A stretch of 64,000 nucleotides of DNA, from NCBI RefSeq assembly GCF_039710355.1, contig NZ_JBDKWZ010000002.1:372001-436000 (forward strand). The letters run 5' to 3'. This DNA is from Rapidithrix thailandica. Its GTDB lineage: Bacteria > Bacteroidota > Bacteroidia > Cytophagales > Flammeovirgaceae. Positions 52,629 through 61,881 of the stretch are shown here, piece by piece. Positions within the stretch are counted from its first letter, which is position 1. Each line of letters begins with the position of its first letter. The notes beneath the pieces are model-generated. The model made no database searches, was not told where the DNA came from, and was given only the letters and a program-made list of their open reading frames with translations. Both the position numbers and the translations under genes were made by a program.

Positions 52629-54185
52629 CTAAGAGGGTAACTTTTGCCTCCGGCCGGCCAAGCGTAGTTGAATAGCCCGGTCTGTTACTCCCAATCTTTT
52701 GGCGGCATTTTTCACAATCCCTTTTTCTTGCTTCAAAACAATATCAATGGCTATATCTGCTGATAATTCTTTGATATCTTTTAAATCCATTCCGTATGAC
52801 AATGCTTTTTGCATGGCTTTTTCAAATTCTCCGTTCAGATGCTCTTGATGAAAGGCAAAAGACTGACGGTCATTTTCAGGAATATCGCCCACTGTAATCG
52901 GACCTTCTCCCGAATAACGGGAGGCTATTCGGGTAACCAAATGCTGAAGTTCTCTGATGTTTCCCGGATAATCTTTGGCAATGAGGTAATCCAACACTAA
53001 TTTATCAACCGGAGGCGGAGAAATTCCTTTGAAGTATTTTTGAAAAAAGTGATAAGCCAAAATGGGAATATCCGCGACCCTCTCCCGGAGTGGTGGAAGC
53101 CTGAACGTCCAAGTCGCAATCCGGTAGTAAAGGTCTTGCCGGAAATTTCTGCTTTGCACTTCAGTGTTCAAATTCCGGTTTGTAGCACAAATAAGCCGGA
53201 ATTGTGTTTTCCTCCAATTATTACTACCCACCCTTTTATAAGTACCTTCTTGTATCACCCTCAACAAGCCTGCCTGCATGGTTGGCGGGAGTTCTCCTAC
53301 TTCATCAAGAAACAGGGTTCCATTATCGGCTAAGGCAAACGCCCCATCTCTTGAAGCAATGGCATTGGTAAAAGCTCCCCGTTCATGTCCGAAAAATTCA
53401 CTTCCTGAGAGCTCGGGTACAATGGTCGTACAATCCAGAAGCACTAAGTTTTTTTTATTTTCCCTGTTGTCCAGATGATGAATCAAATGAGCGGCCATTT
53501 CTTTACCAGTGCCACTTTCACCTAATATAATCCCCGAACCATTGGTAAACACTGAAAATTCAATCAGTTGTTTAAGTACTGCTATCCAGTTAGCACACTG
53601 GCCGATCAGCCGGTCTTTAATGTAGCCGGATTGGAGGGTTTTTTCAATCTTTTCCCATTTCAATATTTTCGAGATCAAACATTTTTCCGTGGAATTACTC
53701 TCCCATTTACAGACATCCGAAATTCCACATTTTAACAATTGCCAAACATAGGCAGGATCAACGTTCACATTGTTATACAATATCCCCACCGTTCTCTTAC
53801 ACCCCTTCTCTAGCAGTACTTTCAAAAAATCATGCAACTTTTCTACATTGATTTTTCCATCTAACAGGCAAATCGCATAGTGAGGGATTTCTGGCAAACT
53901 ATCTTTGGATTGGCAGGTAATTCCGTAAGTCAAAAAAGCTTTTTTAATAGCATCAGGTACTAAGCAGGGCATTTCTCTTAAGTCAATGATACACACATCT
54001 ATATCAAAATCTGTTATATCACTCATTACAGCATCCATGCTTAAGTAGTCAAAATGAAATAGTGTGGTGAAATTGGTCTCCCCAAAATTGTATAGGTTGA
54101 AATTAATAAAAAAAATGATCCGACACCTTCTTTTAAAAGACTTTCTTTTCAAGGTTTTCACTTTGATTTTAAAGAGCATTTCCAA
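52629..54185 (-). CDS. Sigma-54-dependent transcriptional activator (NtrC-type)
   Basis: 518 residues. Residues ~50-170 look like a degenerate receiver (DIDVCIIDLREMPCLVPDA). The AAA+ domain (~205-435) has Walker A GESGTGKE, Walker B GTLFLDEVGELP, and the sigma-54 contact loop as GAFTNA where GAFTGA is standard. Sensor motif LICATNRNL is present. The C-terminal HTH (AKRLGVTDRAIQLRLAGRR) is Fis-like. Convergent placement with the six-gene cluster suggests that it controls that operon. The Gly-to-Asn change in the loop may alter or weaken sigma-54 contact. The first ~45 residues are basic and may not be translated. Confidence 0.88.
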   Translation of the reverse strand: MEMLFKIKVKTLKRKSFKRRCRIIFFINFNLYNFGETNFTTLFHFDYLSMDAVMSDITDFDIDVCIIDLREMPCLVPDAIKKAFLTYGITCQSKDSLPEIPHYAICLLDGKINVEKLHDFLKVLLEKGCKRTVGILYNNVNVDPAYVWQLLKCGISDVCKWESNSTEKCLISKILKWEKIEKTLQSGYIKDRLIGQCANWIAVLKQLIEFSVFTNGSGIILGESGTGKEMAAHLIHHLDNRENKKNLVLLDCTTIVPELSGSEFFGHERGAFTNAIASRDGAFALADNGTLFLDEVGELPPTMQAGLLRVIQEGTYKRVGSNNWRKTQFRLICATNRNLNTEVQSRNFRQDLYYRIATWTFRLPPLRERVADIPILAYHFFQKYFKGISPPPVDKLVLDYLIAKDYPGNIRELQHLVTRIASRYSGEGPITVGDIPENDRQSFAFHQEHLNGEFEKAMQKALSYGMDLKDIKELSADIAIDIVLKQEKGIVKNAAKRLGVTDRAIQLRLAGRRQKLPS

Positions 54186-54811
54186 ATGAAAAATTAGCTA
54201 ATCCAAGAGGTTTATAACAAGGTATACGATAGACTGTGTAATTCCCAGGCCCAACCATTTTCACATAGCAACCATTTGATTGAATTTGTGAAAAGTTATT
54301 GCATTTCCCCTATAAAAGGTATGAGAAAGCTATGTTTGAAAAAAAATTGCCATACCCTCATCAGCGTATATTTATCATCGGTATTCTTGAATTTCTTTAT
54401 AGCATATAAATTGAAGGTTTTCCAGATTATGACCATTTATCTTTCGGTAATCACTGGCCGGAACAAAACAATTCTAATCCAATATGGTTTCGGTATTACA
54501 CAATACAAACATCTATCAAATAGTACTTCGGAAAACTCCATTTTTCACAAACTTGTTTCGATCAATATATTCAAACAGGTAGTAGCATTTACACTTCAGC
54601 AACTCCTCCTAAAATTCACCTGAACTTGCATGTTTATGCTCACCTGCATATTGACATTTTTTTATTAATCAATCGCCTTTTCAAAGATAAAAACCTCTTC
54701 ATCAAGTTGTTCCGTACCACATTCCGGTATTCGGACAAAACAAGGATTAATCAAGCTTGAAAACCCCATTGTTTACCAAGCCTATATATTACTTAAAAAC
54801 CGATAAATCGT
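54186..54811. other. Intergenic region between divergent genes, no gene supported
   Basis: 626 nt. The 115-codon plus-strand frame at 54276-54623 is hydrophobic and AT-driven, has no family look, and stands where the promoters of the activator and the adhesin gene are expected. No clear terminator or dyad was found. Confidence 0.45.
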
Positions 54812-57800
54812 ATGATAAGACAATTCCTATTAATGCTAGTAGCCCTCTTTTTCTCCTCAACAGTTACTTATGCTCATTCGGGAGGTGTTTGGGTGGCTAA
54901 TGACGGTTGCGGACACTGGTTCGCTATTGTATTTCACTATCACGGTGGAGGGAGTGCTGGCTCAGTATCTTCCGGGCGCTCAGGTTTATATATTGACTTT
55001 AACCAAAATGGCTTTTTTGATGTCAACGGACAGCAATACACGTATAACGATGCCGCGGGCTTCCCGAACAGTGATGGAGAATTCAGCCGGTTTACCGACT
55101 GGATTGACTTGACCGATAAAAGCATGTCCGCAGAGGATTATATCAATGATACTGGTATTCAAAATGAGGTTCTCAGCTGGTTGAATAGCAATAAAAGTTA
55201 TGGTAAAAATTATGAAATCACGCCTGTGATATACGGAAGTGGGTCAAGTACATGGCAAGAAGCGCTTATTTGCCCGATTCAACCTTTGTCTCCCGGAATT
55301 TACAAAGCATCCACGTCCACTTCTTCAATGATAGAAAGGCCTTACAACTATAGTAACCCCTTTGATTTAAATTACTCTCCTCAAAATTTCACCCCTATTA
55401 CTCCTTCTCAAAGTATAGGCGGAACTACTTTAGGCATTAGCAGTACGATTACCCAGACTTGTGTAGTGGAATACGGATTGGTATACTCTTATTCAGATAC
55501 ATTACCGGCAGCCGGGAATACAGATGTGACCACTATCAGTATTTGGTCCGGTGAATCCACAGATTTGGTAAGTGAATCCTATTCACATACAATCCATTCG
55601 GATGCAAACACGGAGCACCTCCCCTATTATATACGTTCCTATTACAAACAAGAAGTTTCCGGAAATGAATTCTACGTATATTCGTCGGTGCTTGCGGCAA
55701 CACCACTTCACCCCGATTTGGATTTTGATAACGATGGAATCAGCAATGGGATTGAAATAGCCGGGGAAAGCTTTGACACGGATAATGACGGGACACTGGA
55801 TTACAAAGATTTGGACTCAGATAATGACGGCGAAGACGATGCTACAGAAGGAGGCAGCAACGATTGCGACCAGGATGGCACACTTGATTTTCAGGATGAT
55901 ACTATTCTTCCCGGTCAGAACCCTGAGGATGTTACCAGTTGCGAAAGAGATCTTAACATTATCAGTATTGAAGAGAAAGGAGGAGGGTTAACCTTCCAAT
56001 GGCAAGTGGATACGGGAAGTGGTTTTACGGATATCATTGAAGATGCCACTTATGAACATGTAGATACCCGAAACCTTAACATCGTCAATACTCCCACTTC
56101 TTTTTCAGGATACCAATACAGATGTGTTGTTTCTTCCTCGGATTGCGGAGTTTCAGAATCCACAGCCGCAGCGGTCCTAACTGTAAAACCTGCACCTGCA
56201 AAACCGGCGGTAAGCAATGTAAGTTTCTTCTTTGCAGACCCTCCCGGTAGCTTAAGCCATTACGCTAGCGGTACTGACTTGACATGGTACACCGCTGAAA
56301 CCGGAGGAACAGCAAGCCATACGGCCCCCACTCCTTCTACCACCGTTGTGGGAGTACAGGAGTATTGGGTTACACAAACTACAGAAGGTTGTGAGTCGGA
56401 AAGGGCAAAGATTACCGTAACAGTTCACCCGCCTAATGAAATTAACGGAAGTGATACACCGAAGGCCGCATTTTTCCCTTTAACATCCATCGTGGATAGC
56501 CAGATTGAAGTCACAGGTCTGGCTGACATTACCGATGCTATGGTATATATCAAATCCGGGTTTCAAACCGGGGATATCCTAACCCATATAGGTACTCTGC
56601 CCAACGGTATTACCAGCGATTACAATGCCGAAACGGGCACACTTATTTTTAAAGGAACAGGCAACTCAACCGAATGGCAGGAGATTTTCAGAAAGGTGGT
56701 TTTTGCTACCTCCTCTACCAATACTGACAACCGGGAAATTAGTTTCTTGTTGACCGATATGGTCAGTCTAAATATTGAGAATAAAAATCATTACTATAAA
56801 TATGTCTCAGGCAATTTCAATTGGGAAACCGCTAAATCTGAAGCCGAAGCTCAGAAACTATACGGGATGCCCGGTTATCTGGCTACCATTACTTCCGCAG
56901 AAGAAAATGCATTCATCACGGCCAAGTTAAAAGATAATGGATGGTTAGGCGGTACGGATGAATATCAAACAATCAACACCGCACTTGGCAATGGTATTTT
57001 TGCCAGTCAGACTGCTTCGGAAGGAAATTTTTATTGGGTTACGGGACCCGAGAAAGGCACGGCTATCTCTACCGGAAATACGTCTCCTGTACCTGTAGGA
57101 AGCGCTTATACCCATTGGCTCACAGGCGAACCCAACGATGCCGGAGAGGGCGAGCATTATTTGCATATATATGCCACTCTTGATGGAGGTTGGAATGATT
57201 TCGCGGCTACCAACGGTTATGTACTGGAATTTGGTGGATACAATGATGATTTTGCGTTGAACATTGAACATTCGCGCACTTTGTCTTATAACAATAGTGC
57301 CGGATTAGACTTAAGCAGCCTGGAACTCGATGAGAATAATTCAATCAATCAATTCATCGCACAATTTACACCTTATGGTCAAGAAGATATTTTGAGCTTG
57401 ACCTATCAATTAATTTCCGGAACGGGCGCTACCAATAATAGTGAATTCAGCATCTCTGAAGATGAACTGAAAGCCTTAAGCAGTTTTGACCATGAGAGTA
57501 ATGAAAGTTTGAGCATCCGGATTAAAGTCAGTGACAATTACATTGGAAGTTTTGAAAAAGTATTCGCCATAACCGTAAAAGATATCAATGAAGTAGCCCA
57601 AGACATTGCATTGTCCGAAAGCATTATCGCTGAAAATATGGACTCAGGATCACTGATCGGTTCACTCTCCGCAATTGATGAAGATGATGGGGATACACAT
57701 ACTTATGAATTTGTAAACGGAGGAGACGAAGCTCATTTCAGTTTAGACGAAAATAAACTCAAATCAGCCATTTCATTTGATCATGAAACCAAAGACGAGT

Positions 57801-58804
57801 ATTCCATTACCATCCGGACTACCGATGCCGGAGGACTTTCTTTTGACAAAACGTATACGATTTCTATTGAAGACATTAATGAAGTTCCTACGGATATTAC
57901 CCTGTCTGAAAATACCGTATTCGAAAATAAGGCCATAGGCTTGACAATTGGATCCTTAACGACAACGGATGAAGATTCACCAGAAACACATACGTACACC
58001 TTTGTAAGTGGCGGGGACGAAGCTGCTTTTACTATTGATGGGAATGTTTTAAAAGCCAATGAAAGTTTTGACTATGAAACCAAAGACAATTATACTCTTA
58101 CGGTTTTAGTGACGGATAAAGGCGGACTCTCTCATGAAAAAGCTTTTAACATTTCGATTAAAGACATCAATGACATTCCTTTATTCGGAAGCATTACCGA
58201 CCAAACCATTCGGGTTAGTGATTATCCAAAGACGTTGACCATTGCGGATATCACCCCGGGTGCAGGGCATGAACAAAGCCAACACCTTACTTTTACTGTG
58301 GAGTCTTCCGATCTGAGTATACTGGCTGATCCCGAAATAGAGTTTACCAATGGCAATACTTCGGCCACACTTACCTATCAGGCTTCCAGTCAGATGGCGG
58401 GCGGTACGGTTGTCATAACTGTTACTTTATCAGACGATGGAGGAACCGAAAACGGTGGAATTGACACCTATACGCAAACATTTGAGATCGAAGTAGAAAC
58501 GCCCAACGGAAGTGTGTTTATCCCCAACACCTTTAGCCCTAATGGAGACGGAAGAAATGACTACTTCAGGGTAAGAGGAGAAAACTTGTTAGAGTTGAAT
58601 TTCAAAGTATTTAACAGCCTCGGTGAAATGGTATACCAAACCAATGATGTATACGAAGCCACCAACAGAGGTTGGGATGGTACAATTCACGGAAACACTG
58701 CTCCGGTAGGTACTTACTCTTGGCAGATTGAAGGAAGATTTGAAAGTGGTAAAGCCATCATGATCAATGACAGAAATATAGGAGTCGTAAACCTGCTGAA
58801 ATAA
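54812..58804 (+). CDS. Multi-domain adhesin-like surface protein with T9SS type-B C-terminal domain
   Basis: 1330 residues with a signal peptide ending TYAHS. From N to C: a ~200-residue domain of unknown type (GVWVANDGCGHWFAIVFHY); Ca-binding TSP3-type repeats (~310-370: DLDFDNDGISNGIEIA, DTDNDGTLDYKDLDSDNDG); an Ig-like region; a C-type-lectin domain (~665-815: NWETAKSEAEAQ, WLTGEPNDAGEGEHYLHI, DGGWNDF); four cadherin-like repeats ending with KDINE/EDINE/KDIND; and a gliding-associated type-B tail (VFIPNTFSPNGDGRNDYF...NSLGEMVYQTN). Likely a surface adhesin exported by T9SS. The next gene, 33 nt away, is the matching PorP/SprF partner. Confidence 0.93.
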   Translation: MIRQFLLMLVALFFSSTVTYAHSGGVWVANDGCGHWFAIVFHYHGGGSAGSVSSGRSGLYIDFNQNGFFDVNGQQYTYNDAAGFPNSDGEFSRFTDWIDLTDKSMSAEDYINDTGIQNEVLSWLNSNKSYGKNYEITPVIYGSGSSTWQEALICPIQPLSPGIYKASTSTSSMIERPYNYSNPFDLNYSPQNFTPITPSQSIGGTTLGISSTITQTCVVEYGLVYSYSDTLPAAGNTDVTTISIWSGESTDLVSESYSHTIHSDANTEHLPYYIRSYYKQEVSGNEFYVYSSVLAATPLHPDLDFDNDGISNGIEIAGESFDTDNDGTLDYKDLDSDNDGEDDATEGGSNDCDQDGTLDFQDDTILPGQNPEDVTSCERDLNIISIEEKGGGLTFQWQVDTGSGFTDIIEDATYEHVDTRNLNIVNTPTSFSGYQYRCVVSSSDCGVSESTAAAVLTVKPAPAKPAVSNVSFFFADPPGSLSHYASGTDLTWYTAETGGTASHTAPTPSTTVVGVQEYWVTQTTEGCESERAKITVTVHPPNEINGSDTPKAAFFPLTSIVDSQIEVTGLADITDAMVYIKSGFQTGDILTHIGTLPNGITSDYNAETGTLIFKGTGNSTEWQEIFRKVVFATSSTNTDNREISFLLTDMVSLNIENKNHYYKYVSGNFNWETAKSEAEAQKLYGMPGYLATITSAEENAFITAKLKDNGWLGGTDEYQTINTALGNGIFASQTASEGNFYWVTGPEKGTAISTGNTSPVPVGSAYTHWLTGEPNDAGEGEHYLHIYATLDGGWNDFAATNGYVLEFGGYNDDFALNIEHSRTLSYNNSAGLDLSSLELDENNSINQFIAQFTPYGQEDILSLTYQLISGTGATNNSEFSISEDELKALSSFDHESNESLSIRIKVSDNYIGSFEKVFAITVKDINEVAQDIALSESIIAENMDSGSLIGSLSAIDEDDGDTHTYEFVNGGDEAHFSLDENKLKSAISFDHETKDEYSITIRTTDAGGLSFDKTYTISIEDINEVPTDITLSENTVFENKAIGLTIGSLTTTDEDSPETHTYTFVSGGDEAAFTIDGNVLKANESFDYETKDNYTLTVLVTDKGGLSHEKAFNISIKDINDIPLFGSITDQTIRVSDYPKTLTIADITPGAGHEQSQHLTFTVESSDLSILADPEIEFTNGNTSATLTYQASSQMAGGTVVITVTLSDDGGTENGGIDTYTQTFEIEVETPNGSVFIPNTFSPNGDGRNDYFRVRGENLLELNFKVFNSLGEMVYQTNDVYEATNRGWDGTIHGNTAPVGTYSWQIEGRFESGKAIMINDRNIGVVNLLK

Positions 58805-58837
58805 TTCCTGCTTTTTCTCAACTCAAAATTTAAAACA

Positions 58838-60499
58838 ATGAATATTCTACGAAAATATATATTCTTTATCACTCTCTTTACCCTTTATTCACTAGGGGGC
58901 AATGCACAAGATATCTTCTATTCCCAGTACCTGAATGCCCCTCTATACCATAACCCCTCTTTGGTTGGGGTGTCGGAATACACAACGGTAATCTTAAACT
59001 ACCGTAGCCAATACATCCGTTCCGGCAGCAAATACAATATCCCTTCCGTATCTTTCCTACATCCGTTTTACAGGGACAACGGGACAAAATTAGGGGGAAT
59101 TGGCTTAACTGTTGTCAGTGAAGACGAAGGCAATGGCATTATCAACACTACAGGGGCAGCCTTATCCTTTGCATATAACATCCCACTAAACAGACGTAAC
59201 TTGATTAGTATGGGATTACAACCGGGTTTTTTCGGAAGAAAAGTAAACACGTCTGAAATGACTACGGACAGTCAGTACTTCAATGGCCATTTTGATCAAA
59301 ATGCGGACATCAATGATGTTTTTAGTGATTTAAACGCTTCTTACTTCTCCATTTCTTCCGGCCTTACCTGGAATTTTCTGGATGAAAACGGCAAGCAAAT
59401 CTCCTTTTTAGGCGTAGCCATGTATAACATAAACCGCCCGGTGAATTCATTTATCAGTGACTTGAGTGAAGTGCCGGTAAGCTTTGTAACCAGTGGTGGC
59501 TTTACTCTTTTTCATCAAAAACAGTTGAGTGTTACCCCTTCTTTCAGATGGATCAAGCAAAAGGACGTTGACCAATTGAATATGGGGGGAATGGTCAAAT
59601 ACAAAGTCGGGGCCCAATCGGAAGATTGTCATATCGGGCTGGGGGCTTGGTACAGCATCAACCATGCAAGTATCTTTTTGGCCGAAGCCGCTTATAAAAA
59701 CTTTATGTTTGGCTTTAGCTACGATGTATCCACTTCGCAAAAGTATGAACACAACCCTACCAACAATGCTTATGAAATCACTTTGGCGTGGAGAAAAGCC
59801 AAAAAGAAAGTGGTGGTACCCAAGGCTCAGCCTCAAGCATTGGTATTGGAAACACCTGAAGTTCATGAAGAAGTTAAACCGGTAGTCAAAAAGCTTATAC
59901 TGGGAGTAAAAGGAAAAGTATCCAATACCCAAAATCAACAAGCAATATCCGGAGTTACTATACAAATATATAAGTTAGGTTCCCCAAAAGCCCTGACTAC
60001 TGTCATGGCAAATGAAAACGGTGAATACTTGTTTACACCCGATGAAGTCACTCAATATTCATTTAATGTAAAAGCCCCTAACTATCAACCCAAAACAATT
60101 GTACTTGACTATCATAATGAAGATTTGAATGTGGATATACAGCTGGAACCTCTTGCCCGAAATACGAAAATTGAATTGGAAAATATCTACTTTGAAACCG
60201 GTTCATTCAACATTGCCCAGGTTTCACTTGCAGAATTGAATAAATTGACAACTTATATGAGAGAGAACCCTGATATCAATGTGGAAATCGGAGGGCATAC
60301 GGATAATGTGGGTTCTGCCAGTAGCAATGAAAAATTGTCACTCAACAGGGCAAAAGCCGTTTATGAGGTAGTCGTTTCCAAAGGAATTGATCCCAACAGG
60401 TTGTCATATGTCGGCTATGGGGAGAGTCAACCACTGGTTCCCAACAATTCAAAAGCCAATCAGGCTAAAAACAGAAGAATTGAATTTATCATTAAATAA
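58838..60499 (+). CDS. PorP/SprF-like outer-membrane protein fused to CarboxypepD_reg and OmpA domains
   Basis: 553 residues with a signal peptide ending GNAQ. Residues ~25-320 match the PorP/SprF barrel (DIFYSQYLNAPLYHNPSLVG, a standard opening). A Lys/Pro/Glu-rich linker leads to a CarboxypepD_reg-like domain (~365-440; LGVKGKVSNTQNQQAISGVT), then an OmpA domain with NVEIGGHTDNVGSASSNEKLSLNRA and NRRIEF that would bind peptidoglycan. PorP/SprF proteins sit next to type-B T9SS cargo and help attach it to the surface, which fits the preceding gene. Covalent fusion to an OmpA anchor makes it a single-chain version of the PorP-PorE arrangement. Confidence 0.93.
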   Translation: MNILRKYIFFITLFTLYSLGGNAQDIFYSQYLNAPLYHNPSLVGVSEYTTVILNYRSQYIRSGSKYNIPSVSFLHPFYRDNGTKLGGIGLTVVSEDEGNGIINTTGAALSFAYNIPLNRRNLISMGLQPGFFGRKVNTSEMTTDSQYFNGHFDQNADINDVFSDLNASYFSISSGLTWNFLDENGKQISFLGVAMYNINRPVNSFISDLSEVPVSFVTSGGFTLFHQKQLSVTPSFRWIKQKDVDQLNMGGMVKYKVGAQSEDCHIGLGAWYSINHASIFLAEAAYKNFMFGFSYDVSTSQKYEHNPTNNAYEITLAWRKAKKKVVVPKAQPQALVLETPEVHEEVKPVVKKLILGVKGKVSNTQNQQAISGVTIQIYKLGSPKALTTVMANENGEYLFTPDEVTQYSFNVKAPNYQPKTIVLDYHNEDLNVDIQLEPLARNTKIELENIYFETGSFNIAQVSLAELNKLTTYMRENPDINVEIGGHTDNVGSASSNEKLSLNRAKAVYEVVVSKGIDPNRLSYVGYGESQPLVPNNSKANQAKNRRIEFIIK

Positions 60500-60537
60500 A
60501 CACCGGAACCTTTTCCATTGATAGGTATTCCCAGAAT

Positions 60538-60569
60538 AAAACCCCACTGATAAACAAGTGGGGTTTTTA
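60538..60569. terminator. Bidirectional terminator between PorP-OmpA and HAD genes
   Basis: AAAACCCCACT (60538-60548), 8-nt loop, AGTGGGGTTTT (60557-60567), then TT. A perfect 11-bp stem with A-tract on one side and T-tract on the other, serving both convergent genes. Confidence 0.88.
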
Positions 60570-60579
60570 ATTTCAAATC

Positions 60580-61191
60580 TCAACCGTTCAATTCGATACC
60601 TCTTAAATTTTTGATTTCATAATGAGATTCCGGCTTTTGGTTTCTCGAAACTTTCCGATGCTCCCATTGTAGTTTTCTAGCTCCATCCATATCCGACCAT
60701 TCCGAATCTCCTACCATTAAAATTTGCTTGCCCTTCTTTCCCGAAACATTTTGCACATGTTCGAAAATCTGCTTTTCCGGTTTCACAAAACCTACCTGGC
60801 AAGAAAAAATTGCTTTTTCAAAATATTGGTCAAGCTTCAAAGTATAATAAGGTTCGATATAAGGTGAGGCCAAATTAGATATCAGAAACAAACGGTACGA
60901 AGATTTCAACTTTTCCAGCACTTCCAGAGTCTCTTCAAACAGCCTGACACTTTGTAACTCCTCTGATAACGCTGCCTTTGTTTCGAAAAACAATTCTTCA
61001 AATTCAGAGGGAAGCTCATTGCAAACTTCATCCAGCGATTTTTTGAGCAGTAGGTTTTTATACGCCTTTACAGACAGATCAAACCCATTGTAAGAACGCT
61101 GGTACAACTGATAAAAGAAGTGTTTGTTTTGCGTTATTTCAATCAAAGTATCATACAAATCAAATACGATAATTTCAGTTTGTCTGTCCAT
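60580..61191 (-). CDS. HAD-superfamily hydrolase
   Basis: Start taken at ATG 61191 (MDRQTEIIVFDLYDTLIE), where the HAD fold begins; the upstream ATG at 61260 adds an unlikely segment. Motif I DLYDTLI has Asp nucleophile and Asp+2 spacing (D-x-Y-D-T), motif II LISN, motif III Lys in FVKPEKQIF, motif IV VGDSEWSDMDGA. A cytosolic phosphatase or beta-phosphoglucomutase-like enzyme of ~203 residues; substrate unknown. Monocistronic between two terminators or promoters. Confidence 0.9.
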   Translation of the reverse strand: MDRQTEIIVFDLYDTLIEITQNKHFFYQLYQRSYNGFDLSVKAYKNLLLKKSLDEVCNELPSEFEELFFETKAALSEELQSVRLFEETLEVLEKLKSSYRLFLISNLASPYIEPYYTLKLDQYFEKAIFSCQVGFVKPEKQIFEHVQNVSGKKGKQILMVGDSEWSDMDGARKLQWEHRKVSRNQKPESHYEIKNLRGIELNG

Positions 61192-61298
61192 TTTATCCTT
61201 GTCAAAAAACAAATAGTAAATCCATCCACCAGACCAACAAGTAATGGATTTACACAGCATTCTATTTTACTTGAATTACCTAATACAGAATAATTCCT

Positions 61299-61721
61299 TT
61301 ATTGTAAATTCATCTGCTCATAATCAATTTCCAGAAAATCGGTCACTTCTTTTTTCCAACGTTTTTCTACAAATGCAATATGCTCAGGATGTTGGTTATA
61401 CTTATCATAAGCTTGTTGGTCTGCGAACTTCATCGAAAACCCGAATTGGTACTCATTCTTTTGACTCACTTGTTTGCGCACTTCAAATTCCTCCACTCCG
61501 GGAATGGCTGTGAGAATGGTACGGGCATCGTCCAAAAATTGCCGTTCCTCCGGAGAGCCTGCCTCATGTTTTAGAGAAAAAATTACGGTATGGATAATCC
61601 GTGTATCCAATGTATTTTCCGTTGTAGCAGAAGTGTTGTTTTGAGCAGTATTGGAAGTACATTGTACAAAACCTAAAAACAACAAAGAAAAGACAAAAAG
61701 GTGTTGGGTTACTTTTAGCAT
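61299..61721 (-). CDS. Dabb (stress-responsive A/B barrel) domain lipoprotein
   Basis: 140 residues with lipobox FVQC after a hydrophobic signal, then a low-complexity TSNTAQNNTSATTEN linker. The Dabb core is IIHTVIFSLKHEAGSPEE, followed by FEVRKQVSQKNEYQFGFSMKFADQQAYDKYNQHPEHIAFVEK. Most Dabb proteins are cytosolic, but lipidated ones are known in Bacteroidota. Function unknown. Confidence 0.88.
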   Translation of the reverse strand: MLKVTQHLFVFSLLFLGFVQCTSNTAQNNTSATTENTLDTRIIHTVIFSLKHEAGSPEERQFLDDARTILTAIPGVEEFEVRKQVSQKNEYQFGFSMKFADQQAYDKYNQHPEHIAFVEKRWKKEVTDFLEIDYEQMNLQ

Positions 61722-61827
61722 AATGATTTGGTTTATAAATCCAAAAAGATTTGTTTTCCCAAAAATTACAGAGAAAAGGTTAGAATGGCTATAAGCAAAA
61801 GAAAATATTGAGGAAGAACAAATTCAA

Positions 61828-61861
61828 AAACCTTCCAGGTTTCCGGAAACCTGGAAGGTTT
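61828..61861. terminator. Perfect 34-bp palindrome, likely terminator
   Basis: AAACCTTCCAGGTTTCC and its exact reverse complement GGAAACCTGGAAGGTTT abut with no spacer (17-bp arms). It lies 21 nt past the stop of the 61882-62781 gene. The same palindrome, from memory, recurs in other Bacteroidota genomes and may be a mobile repeat that doubles as a terminator. Confidence 0.7.
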
Positions 61862-61881
61862 GACAGTCCGGTCAAATCCCT

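Noticed and set aside
54276..54623. 115-codon plus-strand frame upstream of the adhesin
   Set aside because: AT-driven hydrophobic composition, no recognisable motif, and it occupies the divergent promoter region.
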